This document shows, piece by piece, positions 35,521 through 42,988 of a DNA stretch of 64,000 nt (positions are counted from its first letter, which is position 1; each line of letters starts with the position of its first letter). The DNA is from Desulfatitalea alkaliphila (GTDB lineage Bacteria > Desulfobacterota > Desulfobacteria > Desulfobacterales > Desulfosarcinaceae), in contig NZ_JALJRB010000013.1 of NCBI RefSeq assembly GCF_022968795.1, forward strand, positions 1 through 64,000, read 5' to 3'. The position numbers and the translations under genes are program-made. The notes below the pieces were generated by a model. It was not told the DNA's origin. It saw nothing but the letters and a program-made list of their open reading frames with translations, and searched no databases.

Positions 35521-36102
35521 TCAGTACTGCTTGGGAAAGTATTCTTTGCCCGCCTGCCAGAGGTATTTGTCGACCTCTTTGAGGGTGAAGCCTTCCAGCC
35601 CATAGAACCTGCTGAACTCCATCAGAATTGCGTGGTATGTCGGATAGTGCTTCAGGTCGTCCTTCTTGAACTTATAGAATTTATCCACCCGCTTGAAGTG
35701 CATGAGCATCTTTTCCACAAAGCTGTCATAGATCGGATAGTCCTCCGGGAAATGGTGGCTGCAGTACTTGGTGGCAAATGAATAAAAATTGATGGTCTTC
35801 TGACCGTTAACCTTAACCACGGCAATATCGTTCACCAGAGTCTGATCCCGATTTGCGAGGCGGTGGTCGATATCCAAATCAACTATGTGCTTGGCAACGG
35901 TGAATGGTGAAAAAATGTTCGTGCTGTAAAAATCGTTCAACGAGCAGACCTTGATCAGGACATCATCCATATCGACATTTCGGGGATACGTCTCCGCGAA
36001 CAGTTTTCTGAGGCTGCTCTCCTGCAGTACATAATTGTCCAATGAATCCCACCGCTCCAGATACATGGACAACTGCTCCGCCGACGGTCTGACTTTATTC
36101 AT
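35521..36102 (-). CDS. Unknown protein C of the LexA-linked cassette
   Basis: A 193-residue protein I do not recognise: NKVRPSAEQLSMYLERWDSL at the N-terminus, VKVNGQKTINFYSFATKYCS in the middle, and KHYPTYHAILMEFSRFYGLE near the end. It is basic, rich in Tyr, Phe and Lys, and predicted to be all-helical. The start ATG 36102 overlaps the end of protein B by 8 bases (ATGAATAA), so it is translationally coupled. It is the last gene of a four-gene minus-strand unit that starts with a LexA-like repressor. It could be an effector or anti-restriction factor; there is no motif to decide. Confidence 0.75.
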   Translation of the reverse strand: MNKVRPSAEQLSMYLERWDSLDNYVLQESSLRKLFAETYPRNVDMDDVLIKVCSLNDFYSTNIFSPFTVAKHIVDLDIDHRLANRDQTLVNDIAVVKVNGQKTINFYSFATKYCSHHFPEDYPIYDSFVEKMLMHFKRVDKFYKFKKDDLKHYPTYHAILMEFSRFYGLEGFTLKEVDKYLWQAGKEYFPKQY

Positions 36103-37201
36103 AGAGCGCATCCTCGTTGATATAGGTTGAGTCGTCATCCCCCTCGGGCTTGATTGTGAAAAGGCATTGGTAGCAGCCTTCTTCCTTCAGGTATTCGATC
36201 GGGTCGCCTGTCAGCCGGAAAAACTCACGCAGCTTTTTTGACAAATCTTGCTTCCGCTTGGGCATGTGATGGAACGGTGTGTCCTTGGGGCTTGTGCTAT
36301 CAATAGTGCCTCGGTTTTCTGCAAAATCCTTCAAAAGCGCCCAGTGAACAGTCGGGTTCCCGTTTCTTGAATTTGCCAACCCCATCTGGGTGTAGTTATA
36401 TCGACCGTGTGATTTGGTCGTGCGGATGGAAACGGTATGGCCGTCAGTAAACTTGATGGTGATGCCGCTCCAGCTGATACCGGCAGGTGTCTCGAAATGG
36501 ACCATGCCTCCCGAATCCGGCTCAGGCACACCTGCCTGAAAGGTTGTAAATACATCAGCTGCCGATCTGAGAGCTTTCAGGCTGCCATTGGCTTGAATGG
36601 AAAATTCCTCGCTCAGTACGATACATTTTGAACCACTCCGACTCAGCAGGTCTTCGGTTCGGGGTGTCAGCTGCTTGCGGGTTGGAATGATCAGCGCATA
36701 AGGGTCATGTCCAAGCAGACTGATATTCCTGACGCTTTCGAGAAGTTCGTCCGGGTCACTCTTGAAGGTCAGGTAAACCGGAAAATTGAAACCGGCGGTC
36801 GGTGTATAATCACCGAGACGGAAAACACCGGGAATGCCGTCCAGCGAATTGTCATTCCGTGTGATTCCAAGCCCGGCACAGATGCTTTTTTGGAACGATG
36901 ACCGGTTTAATGTATAGACCAGCACATCCCTCTTGTTCAGGCCGTAAGGCTTCTCTTCCCGCTCAGGGCACACCGCAGCAATATCATCGGCGGCATGCTC
37001 GACAACTTTTCTGGGGCAGCCCTGTCCACAGTCGGTTTTGCAATTGACCGCAGACGCACGCTGATTGGTTAGCTGCAGGAACTTCGTTTCAAATCCACTG
37101 AAGGAGTCCCAACCACCAAACGCATCCTGCCACTCACACCACGGGGCATTCTGCTTCGGGTGCTCTTCTAAAAATTGCCAGAGCCGGGTTTCACTCACCA
37201 T
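36095..37201 (-). CDS. Unknown protein B of the LexA-linked cassette, Cys-rich N-terminus
   Basis: A 368-residue protein. Near residue 45 it has AVNCKTDCGQGCPRKVV and then AAVCPER, four to five Cys that could hold a zinc or Fe-S centre. The middle (DPYALIIPTRKQLTPRTEDL, SRSGSKCIVLSEEFSI) looks like an alpha/beta fold, and the segment WSGITIKFTDGHTVSIRTTK is beta-rich. The C-terminus (KLREFFRLTGDPIEYLKEEG, YQCLFTIKPEGDD) resembles a winged helix. No family name is known to me. Its start overlaps the end of protein A by 11 bases and its end overlaps protein C, so A, B and C should be made in fixed ratio and probably form one complex or pathway. Confidence 0.78.
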   Translation of the reverse strand: MVSETRLWQFLEEHPKQNAPWCEWQDAFGGWDSFSGFETKFLQLTNQRASAVNCKTDCGQGCPRKVVEHAADDIAAVCPEREEKPYGLNKRDVLVYTLNRSSFQKSICAGLGITRNDNSLDGIPGVFRLGDYTPTAGFNFPVYLTFKSDPDELLESVRNISLLGHDPYALIIPTRKQLTPRTEDLLSRSGSKCIVLSEEFSIQANGSLKALRSAADVFTTFQAGVPEPDSGGMVHFETPAGISWSGITIKFTDGHTVSIRTTKSHGRYNYTQMGLANSRNGNPTVHWALLKDFAENRGTIDSTSPKDTPFHHMPKRKQDLSKKLREFFRLTGDPIEYLKEEGCYQCLFTIKPEGDDDSTYINEDALYE

Positions 37202-38357
37202 TATCCTCCGAGCCGGAAATGACAAATCCACGGCGAATCAGCCATTTTTCCAGAACTTCAGCATCATCATCCCGTTTGAATTGAGCCCGGTTGCCGGAGC
37301 TGAGTGTGACGGTTCGTGGTGTTTTGGAGTCGGCAAACTTGATCTGGAAGCTGGCTTTGCTCAATCGGCCGCCATTGGGGATGCTGCGATCTCGTTCTTC
37401 CAGTGATGCAAAGATGTCCTCGGCTTTGCGGATTTCGATCTCTTTATGTGTTCCGCCACGGAAGATCTGGAACTCCTTGAGGCGCACCCAATCGATCCCT
37501 TCAATATCATCACAGAGGATGGAAGCTGAACCAGACTCCCTCAACGGCTCCAAAGTGAATTTGCTTTTGCCATCGAAAAACTCGCTGTCACCAAAAAGAT
37601 GAAGGCCAAATTTGGTGCGGTACAGTTCCTTTTCCCCCTTGGAGCGTGCGTTCATCCGGATCTCACCATTCTCCGGGTTGTAAACAATCACGTCATATTT
37701 TTCCGGCCGATAGAACAGACTTTTGGATTCACCGTCCTTGATGATTGATTCCCGAGCGAAGGGCTCTCCATGACGGACAAGGAACCAGACAAAATCCTCT
37801 TTCACATAGATGAATACCTTTGAAGCCCGGCCCCGGCGCTTCTTGGCAAACCATTCATCCAGATCCGCTTCGAGGGCGGCGATGGTTTCTTCGCTCGGTT
37901 CTTCAAAGTCCGGAATGGTTTCTCGGGTGCATTTGAAATATTCAAATGAGCGGGGGCGAAACAGGAACTGCTCGGCATGGAGACGCTCGATGATATTGCG
38001 GTCCTGAACCCAGACCTGCAGAGCCAGGTCACCGTAAGCGGCATCTTCGGAGATACTGACATCGATCTCGGTGTCGGCAATGGCCTCCTGTATCAGGTCG
38101 AAACCCTCAGGAGTCGACATCTCGTTAATGTAATAGAGGGCTTCCGACATCTCAGGTGGTGTGCTGGTGTTCGGGTTCAGCAGCACGTTACTCATGACTG
38201 TATAGTCCAGTCCGTTTTCTGCGGCTGCCAATGGCAACTCTATCCCTCGCCCGGATAGATATTCGGTGTAGGGCTCAAAAAATGTGATCAGATGGCTCCG
38301 GTCGATCTTCCGGAGCATTTCCGGCTTCGAAAAGCGGCGAAGGTTTAAAGTTGCCAT
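37191..38357 (-). CDS. Unknown protein A of the LexA-linked cassette
   Basis: A 388-residue protein without a recognised catalytic motif. Segments of note are NLRRFSKPEMLRKIDRSHLI at the N-terminus, RASKVFIYVKEDFVWFLVRH in the middle, and a C-terminal domain (residues ~285-388: SKASFQIKFADSKTPRTVTL, KRDDDAEVLEKWLIRRGFV) of the type seen at the end of several defence-associated hypothetical proteins (impression from memory). It contains the negatively charged linker EETIAALEADLDEW. AGGAGAAATTA precedes ATG 38357, 49 bases after the lexA stop, with no promoter in between, so it is read from the LexA-controlled promoter. Confidence 0.78.
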   Translation of the reverse strand: MATLNLRRFSKPEMLRKIDRSHLITFFEPYTEYLSGRGIELPLAAAENGLDYTVMSNVLLNPNTSTPPEMSEALYYINEMSTPEGFDLIQEAIADTEIDVSISEDAAYGDLALQVWVQDRNIIERLHAEQFLFRPRSFEYFKCTRETIPDFEEPSEETIAALEADLDEWFAKKRRGRASKVFIYVKEDFVWFLVRHGEPFARESIIKDGESKSLFYRPEKYDVIVYNPENGEIRMNARSKGEKELYRTKFGLHLFGDSEFFDGKSKFTLEPLRESGSASILCDDIEGIDWVRLKEFQIFRGGTHKEIEIRKAEDIFASLEERDRSIPNGGRLSKASFQIKFADSKTPRTVTLSSGNRAQFKRDDDAEVLEKWLIRRGFVISGSEDNGE

Positions 38358-38406
38358 TAATTTCTCCTGTTTTTTTAGCTTATAGCTGTCCTTACATAGT
38401 GTTCTC

Positions 38407-39030
38407 TCAAATTCGTTTACGGCCCACCACTTTGCCGAGAATCCTCAATTCATCCTCAGGTTTGACCCTGATTGGTTTCAGTCTCGGGTTCTCCGGGACC
38501 AGCTCGATGAGCTCATTATCAATTTTCAGCCTTTTGACCGTGGCTTCATCGTCAAGCAGAGCAATAACGATATCACCGTCCTCGGCAATTGGCTGACGCC
38601 TCACAATGATCAGGTCGCCGTCATTTATTCCGGCATCGATCATACTGTCGCCCTGTGTGTACAAGGCAAAGCACTTACCTGATCCGACAACGGATGCTTC
38701 CACCAGAACCTCGCCCATAATGTTTTCCTGAGCGAAAATCGGATGACCGGCTGCAACCGTGCCGACAATCGGAACCGCCACAAGGGCGACCGCGTTTGTC
38801 TGAGGATGCTTGGTTACGGTCAGACCGCGAGCCTTACCTTCCTCTCTTTTCAAATAACCTTTGCGAACCAGCTGGTTGATCCGGTCATGCACGCTGGCGT
38901 GACTGATTTCAAATGTTTCGCTCATTTCTTTAACCGTCGGCGGATACCCTTTGGCTGAAACGTACCGGCATATTTCATCAAGTGTTTCCTGCTGCAACGG
39001 CGTAATGTCGTCTTCTCTGTTTCTGCCCAT
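38407..39030 (-). CDS. lexA: LexA-like SOS repressor of the mobile element
   Basis: A 207-residue LexA. N-terminal winged HTH (TPLQQETLDEICRYVSAKGY, PPTVKEMSETFEISHASVHD), then the cleavage site VGTVAAGHPIF with the scissile Ala94-Gly95, and the latent protease dyad Ser129 (YTQGDSMIDAGINDGD) and Lys166 (DDEATVKRLKI). All residues needed for RecA-stimulated self-cleavage are present. It is full length. It precedes genes A-B-C on the same strand and has its own promoter at 39089-39117 with a palindromic operator, so it probably represses itself and the cargo until DNA damage or phage attack; it may also act as the element's lysogeny repressor. Confidence 0.92.
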   Translation of the reverse strand: MGRNREDDITPLQQETLDEICRYVSAKGYPPTVKEMSETFEISHASVHDRINQLVRKGYLKREEGKARGLTVTKHPQTNAVALVAVPIVGTVAAGHPIFAQENIMGEVLVEASVVGSGKCFALYTQGDSMIDAGINDGDLIIVRRQPIAEDGDIVIALLDDEATVKRLKIDNELIELVPENPRLKPIRVKPEDELRILGKVVGRKRI

Positions 39031-39088
39031 AGCGTACTCCTTCCTTATAAAAAGACAGAGAGCCCCAGTTTGGGCCGAATAACATGCA

Positions 39089-39117
39089 AATATACGACCT
39101 TACGTCCATAAGGTCAA
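39089..39117 (-). promoter_or_regulatory. Sigma-70 promoter of the lexA-A-B-C unit
   Basis: Read on the minus strand, TTGACC (39117-39112) and TATATT (39094-39089) are separated by exactly 17 bases, a near-consensus sigma-70 promoter whose start point would be near 39082, about 50 bases before lexA ATG. Confidence 0.8.
39096..39115. promoter_or_regulatory. Palindromic operator over the lexA promoter
   Basis: GACCTTA (39096-39102), six bases, and TAAGGTC (39109-39115) form a perfect inverted repeat lying across the -35 and spacer of the lexA promoter. It is neither the E. coli CTG-N10-CAG nor the Bacillus GAAC-N4-GTTC box, so it would be a lineage-specific LexA site. Position and symmetry indicate autorepression. 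Confidence 0.75.
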
Positions 39118-39138
39118 GAAATCTTATAAATAAAATTT

Positions 39139-39170
39139 CCGACGGATTGAAGTCCCTCTCGGTAAGTAAC
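39139..39170 (+). promoter_or_regulatory. Bipartite phage promoter-like motif, copy 1
   Basis: CCGACG (39139-39144), 16 bases, GGTAAGTAAC (39161-39170). It points right toward the integration cassette (first gene 39336) and sits 24 bases beyond the lexA operator, so LexA binding could influence both directions. Three more copies have identical spacing (43578, 52728, 58496). Confidence 0.7.
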
Positions 39171-39240
39171 CTCCGATAGTTCCGAAGATTCGCTTCGGAC
39201 ATGAGTTAGAAACCAGACAATTGGCCGGATGCCAGGCAGA

Positions 39241-39289
39241 GGCGGTTGTGGGTGCTGAAAAACGCGCATCCCAACCGCCTTTTGTTTTT
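39241..39289 (+). terminator. Leader terminator/attenuator before the integration cassette
   Basis: GGCGGTTGTGGGTGC (39241-39255) pairs with GCATCCCAACCGCC (39266-39279) and is followed by TTTTGTTTTT, a strong intrinsic terminator between the promoter motif and the first gene. Directly after it GCACCC (39291-39296) could instead pair with GGGTGC (39250-39255), an alternative fold that would break the terminator. A 39-base segment ending GTTGTGGGTG recurs in the leader of the sigma-like gene (42804-42830). A smaller hairpin TCCGAAG/CTTCGGA lies at 39181-39199. Confidence 0.7.
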
Positions 39290-39335
39290 GGCACCCGCAG
39301 CTTCCCTCATCAGCACCGGCCCAACGGAGGCCCTT

Positions 39336-39599
39336 ATGCTTGATGTGGAATTAGCACCCGAAAACCCTTACTCAAACCAGTTGACCGACGCCCAATTACC
39401 GGATGCTGAAGGTATTACACCGGAGCAGCGGATGGATTCCATTGCCGCCATTCTGGCCATTGCCGCACTCAGGAGTCGGTATCGTAAAGCCAATAATGCC
39501 AACAACTTAAAGAATATTGCAGATTCTTCGGGAACCTTCAGAGAAGGACTTGATTCTTCTGCGAGAAAGAGCGTCATTCATGACAACCGAGTCCTGTAA
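39336..39599 (+). CDS. Small protein at the head of the integration cassette
   Basis: An 87-residue protein (MLDVELAPENPYSNQLTDAQ; MDSIAAILAIAALRSRYRKA) with a short hydrophobic helix near residue 40 and a basic C-terminus. Not recognised. ACGGAGG precedes ATG 39336. It is 20 bases upstream of the DUF2924 gene and in the same unit as the recombinase; it may be a recombination accessory protein. Confidence 0.65.
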   Translation: MLDVELAPENPYSNQLTDAQLPDAEGITPEQRMDSIAAILAIAALRSRYRKANNANNLKNIADSSGTFREGLDSSARKSVIHDNRVL

Positions 39600-39619
39600 T
39601 CGAATATAAGGAGTTGAAA

Positions 39620-40126
39620 ATGAGTGACTTGAAAAACAAAAAAACGGAGCCGACCAAGACCTCGGTGTTGAGGCAATTGGCAACGCTCCAGAACATGAGC
39701 CTTGATCAGCTCAGAGAGAAATGGCTGGACCTTTATGGAACCGAGCCACCCCAGTACAAAAAGCAGTTTCTGGTTAAACGGCTGGCACACCGGATTCAGG
39801 AGCTCTTTTACGGCGGCCTGTCCGAGCAGGCCAAATCCCACCTGAAGAAAGTTGCCGAGACAGATCCGGTGGCAACGGTCATCCGCAAGATTCCGGAAGA
39901 ACGAAAATCACAGGAGGCCATCCTGCCGGGCACCCGATTTGTCCGGATCTGGAACGACCAGCGCTATGAGGTGATCGCCCGGGAAAGCGGCTTTGAATAC
40001 GACGGCCGCATCTTCAGGTCTCTGAGCGCCATAGCGAGGGAAATCACAGGCACCCGCTGGAACGGCAAGATCTTTTTCGGCCTGAAGAACAGTCACAGAA
40101 AAAAGGAAGGTGGTCCGAATGCTTAA
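39620..40126 (+). CDS. DUF2924 protein, companion of the serine recombinase
   Basis: A 168-residue basic protein of the DUF2924 family: LRQLATLQNMSLDQLREKWL, LYGTEPPQYKKQFLVKRLAH RI-type helical N-half and GTRFVRIWNDQRYEVIARES followed by EYDGRIFRSLSAIAREITGT, a small beta-strand module. DUF2924 genes are almost always encoded next to large serine recombinases of proteobacterial elements and are thought to assist site recognition or directionality. TAAGGAG precedes ATG 39620, and its end overlaps the recombinase start by 8 bases. Confidence 0.88.
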   Translation: MSDLKNKKTEPTKTSVLRQLATLQNMSLDQLREKWLDLYGTEPPQYKKQFLVKRLAHRIQELFYGGLSEQAKSHLKKVAETDPVATVIRKIPEERKSQEAILPGTRFVRIWNDQRYEVIARESGFEYDGRIFRSLSAIAREITGTRWNGKIFFGLKNSHRKKEGGPNA

Positions 40127-41702
40127 CAATAACAACACTCAAAATGGCCAGCGCAAAACACTCCGCTGTGCCATCTATACCCGCAAAAGCCACGAGGAAG
40201 GTCTGGATCAGGAGTTCAATTCACTCGATGCCCAGAGGGAGGCAGGTGAAGCTTACATCGAAAGTCAGAAGCTGCAGGGATGGAAGGCCATCCCTTACCG
40301 GTACGATGACGGCGGCTTTTCCGGCGGCACTATGGAACGTCCGGCACTGCAGAGACTGCTGGCGGATATCGATGCCGGTAAGATCGATGTCATCGTCGTT
40401 TACAAGATCGACCGATTGTCCCGCTCCCTGCTGGACTTCATGAAGATGATTGAGCTCTTCAATGAAAAGGAAGTGAGCTTTGTATCCGTCACCCAGCACT
40501 TCAGCACCACCGACTCGACGGGCCGCATGTTTCTGGGAATCCTGATCACCTTTGCCCAGTACGAACGAGAGGTCATCGGCGAGCGTATCCGGGACAAGGT
40601 GGCCGCTGCAAAACGCCGGGGCAAATACTGTGGTGGACCTGCGGTACTCGGTTACGACGTGGACCGGGAAAACAAAAAACTGCTGATCAACCAGAGCGAG
40701 GCTCCGCTGGTGAAACTCATCTTCAGGCGATACACGCAGGTGGGATCGGCAAAGAAGGTGGCGCAGGAGCTCAACGAGCAAGGATACAAAACCAAGTCAT
40801 GGACTACCAAAAAGGGCAAGGAGCGGATCGGTACCGAATGGAACACGGCTCAGGTCTACCGCCTTCTCAACAACAGGCTCTATATCGGGGAGATTGCCTA
40901 CAAAGGCAAAAACTATCCGGCGGAGCATGATGCCCTGATTGACCAGAACACTTGGGACAAGGTTCAGGCGCTCCTCTCGGAAAACAATCGAACCAAGATG
41001 AGCAAGGCCCGGGTGAAAATGGTCTCGCCCCTGAGCGGAGTGATCCGGTGTGGCCACTGCGACAGTGCCATGGGCATCACCTATACCAACAAAGGCGACC
41101 GGCGCTACTCCTATTATATATGTGAAAAGGATACCAAACGCGCTGTCAGCCGGTGCCCCTTGAAGCGGGTTCCTGCCGGAGACATCGAATCGGTGGTGCT
41201 TGGTCAGCTGGGAGCGGTATTCAGGACACCGACCTTGGTGGCTAAGACCTACTTTGCCGCCAGAGAAATCGAGGCGGAAGAGCGCGAGCGCCTGCAGAGC
41301 CAGAAAAAGGAACTCGAACAATCACTGCAGAGCATCAGGCAGGAAGCCCTGAAGCTGATGTCGCCCGACAATGATGATCCCGACCGGAATAACCGACTGC
41401 CCTTGGTCAACCAGCAGGCCGTCGATTTGACCAAGCAGCTCACCAACGTATCAGCACGGTTGAGGGTTATCGATACGGAGCAGATTTCCGAAGGTGATGT
41501 ATCCGAAGCTTTTCAAAGCGTAGAAACCTTCTGGGAGGATCTGTTCCCCCTCGAGCGCAACCGGCTGATCCAGCTTCTGGTGGAAACCATCGAGATCCGG
41601 GAGACAGGAATCGACATGGAACTGAAAACCAACGGCCTCACAAACCTTGTCACCGAGCTGGCCGGTCTGGCCTGTGAAGTCAGGGAAAGGGGTAACAGCT
41701 GA
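40119..41702 (+). CDS. Large serine recombinase (integrase)
   Basis: A 527-residue site-specific recombinase. Resolvase domain with catalytic Ser24 in AIYTRKSHEEG, Arg residues in VYKIDRLSRSLLDF and the helix-E linker after FAQYEREVIGERIRDKVAAA. The recombinase domain follows (GPAVLGYDVDRENKKL), then the zinc ribbon (IRCGHCDSAMG ... YYICEKDTKRAVSRCP, four Cys) and a coiled coil (EAEERERLQSQKKELEQSLQ). All parts of a functional phage-type serine integrase are present. It overlaps the DUF2924 gene upstream and the HTH gene downstream. The likely attP lies in the repeat-containing gap at 42193-42338 (inference). Confidence 0.93.
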   Translation: MLNNNNTQNGQRKTLRCAIYTRKSHEEGLDQEFNSLDAQREAGEAYIESQKLQGWKAIPYRYDDGGFSGGTMERPALQRLLADIDAGKIDVIVVYKIDRLSRSLLDFMKMIELFNEKEVSFVSVTQHFSTTDSTGRMFLGILITFAQYEREVIGERIRDKVAAAKRRGKYCGGPAVLGYDVDRENKKLLINQSEAPLVKLIFRRYTQVGSAKKVAQELNEQGYKTKSWTTKKGKERIGTEWNTAQVYRLLNNRLYIGEIAYKGKNYPAEHDALIDQNTWDKVQALLSENNRTKMSKARVKMVSPLSGVIRCGHCDSAMGITYTNKGDRRYSYYICEKDTKRAVSRCPLKRVPAGDIESVVLGQLGAVFRTPTLVAKTYFAAREIEAEERERLQSQKKELEQSLQSIRQEALKLMSPDNDDPDRNNRLPLVNQQAVDLTKQLTNVSARLRVIDTEQISEGDVSEAFQSVETFWEDLFPLERNRLIQLLVETIEIRETGIDMELKTNGLTNLVTELAGLACEVRERGNS

Positions 41703-42121
41703 TGAAAAAAATTAAACCAACTATCAAACTTTCTGACAGCGGGAATCTGCACATCCATATCCCCATGTTCATACGAAGAATGCGCGGCCGGAAAATGGTG
41801 TTCACTCCGGACACGCTGGACGGTGAAAATGAAGGGATGCCGGAAACGGTTCAAACAGCCATCGTTCAGTCACTGGCCAGAGCCTATTCATGGGCGGACA
41901 TCCTTGAGAGCGGCGAGATAAAGTCTATCAGCGAACTGGCAAGGGATCTCGATGTGGATTCATCCTACGTGGCCAGAACCCTGAAGCTGACCACTCTCGC
42001 CCCGGACATTGTCGAAGCCATCATTAACGGTGAAGAGCCCAGCGGACTCTCACTGTCAAAGCTGGTGAAAACATTCCCGCTCGACTGGAGTGAGCAGCGA
42101 ACGTTCTTTGGATTCTGCTGA
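41702..42121 (+). CDS. HTH protein downstream of the recombinase
   Basis: A 139-residue protein whose middle is a helix-turn-helix: GEIKSISELARDLDVDSSYV followed by ARTLKLTTLAPDIVEAIING, resembling ParB/KorB-type HTH modules. The N-terminus (KLSDSGNLHIHIPMFIRRMR) is beta-rich and basic. Its ATG overlaps the recombinase TGA by one base. Such proteins are the regular third gene of DUF2924-recombinase cassettes and might be the recombination directionality factor. A good intrinsic terminator follows. Confidence 0.75.
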   Translation: MKKIKPTIKLSDSGNLHIHIPMFIRRMRGRKMVFTPDTLDGENEGMPETVQTAIVQSLARAYSWADILESGEIKSISELARDLDVDSSYVARTLKLTTLAPDIVEAIINGEEPSGLSLSKLVKTFPLDWSEQRTFFGFC

Positions 42122-42150
42122 TCGCTATCCCATAAACCACCATCCCAAAC

Positions 42151-42177
42151 AGCCGACCTTCGTGTCGGCTTTTTTTA
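42151..42177 (+). terminator. Intrinsic terminator of the integration cassette
   Basis: AGCCGAC and GTCGGCT pair across CTTCGT and are followed by a run of seven T, thirty bases after the HTH gene. Confidence 0.88.
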
Positions 42178-42192
42178 TGCCCTGACGAGTGA

Positions 42193-42338
42193 GTCCAACG
42201 AAATTTCACTGAGGGGTGGCAAAAAAAGTTAAAAAATATTTCCCCGTCTCATCCAATTAAATCCCCCTCAAACTCAACGCATTAGCCAATCCAAGCGCAT
42301 CTATATCGAGTGAAATTTCAGTGGTCCAACGAAATTTC
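42193..42338. repeat. GAAATTTC repeats, candidate attP region
   Basis: GTCCAACGAAATTTC occurs at 42193-42207 and 42324-42338 as direct copies; GTGAAATTTC at 42310-42319 is the exact inverse of GAAATTTCAC at 42200-42209. Three palindromic GAAATTTC cores therefore sit in an otherwise gene-free 325-base gap just downstream of the integrase cassette, the classical place for attP. The gap between the outer copies is AT-rich. The role is inferred from position only. Confidence 0.5.
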
Positions 42339-42446
42339 GCCAAAGAAGGGTGACAGGTCTGGTGAACACAAAAACGTTCACGACCTCACCCGGATTAAGC
42401 ATGCCGGACCTGTCTTCCGGGAGGTCCTTAGCAAAGGAGGTTCGGC

Positions 42447-42773
42447 ATGAACCAGATAAAGAAGACATCACTAAACGGACAGCAGCAAAAGCTCATCGAG
42501 CTGATGCAGCAAATCAACTTCGGGCGCATTTCCAACATTCCAGTTGTTGGCGGCAATCCCGAACTCACCGCAGACACAATTATCGAGCGTGAAATCAAAC
42601 TGGGCGGCCAGAACGGTACCCGCCCGGAGCTGGAAAAGGATGACTTCACCCTGAAGCAGGAAGTGCTCGCTCTACTCGAACACCTTACCGGCATGGGCGA
42701 TGGAATCATCCGTCATCTTGAAATTAAGCATGGGCTGCCATTCCTGATTCGTATCGAGGAACGGGCTGCATAA
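42447..42773 (+). CDS. Small phage protein of unknown function
   Basis: A 108-residue acidic/helical protein (NGQQQKLIELMQQINFGRIS; EVLALLEHLTGMGDGIIRHL EIKHG). Not recognised. AAAGGAGG at 42434-42441 precedes ATG 42447. It stands alone between the attP-like gap and the sigma-like factor, perhaps a regulatory or DNA-mimic protein. Confidence 0.65.
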   Translation: MNQIKKTSLNGQQQKLIELMQQINFGRISNIPVVGGNPELTADTIIEREIKLGGQNGTRPELEKDDFTLKQEVLALLEHLTGMGDGIIRHLEIKHGLPFLIRIEERAA

Positions 42774-42803
42774 CAAACTGAAAATTTAGACACTTCGACA
42801 ACA

Positions 42804-42984
42804 AGCTGGACGCAAGGCGGAGGCTGTTGTGGGTGTCGCCGAGCCAAACCTGACCGTGTGTTTAACAGCACGGCAGGTGGCAGAAAAGGCGAACCTGCGA
42901 CACTCCGCTTGTTGGATCAGTTCCGTCCTCTGTTTCCGGCCCGTGCCGACACCCACGCGGTGCTCCTCCTCGCTCCGAGGAGGA
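42804..42984 (+). promoter_or_regulatory. Structured leader with RBS-sequestering hairpin
   Basis: TCCTCCTCG (42964-42972) pairs perfectly with CGAGGAGGA (42976-42984) around a 3-base loop; the 3' arm is the ribosome-binding site of the sigma-like gene (ATG 42989). Farther up, GTGGGTGTCG (about 42828-42837) can pair with CGACACCCAC (about 42946-42955). The 5' part (GACAAC..GGCGGAGGC..GTTGTGGGTG) is homologous to the leader before 39336, where the equivalent pairing is GGGTGC/GCACCC, so the helix is kept although the bases differ. Confidence 0.65.
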
Positions 42985-42988
42985 CCAA

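Noticed and set aside
35422-35781. Plus-strand frame of 119 codons next to the attachment-like site
   Set aside because: It overlaps the better-supported minus-strand gene C and has no ribosome site or motif.
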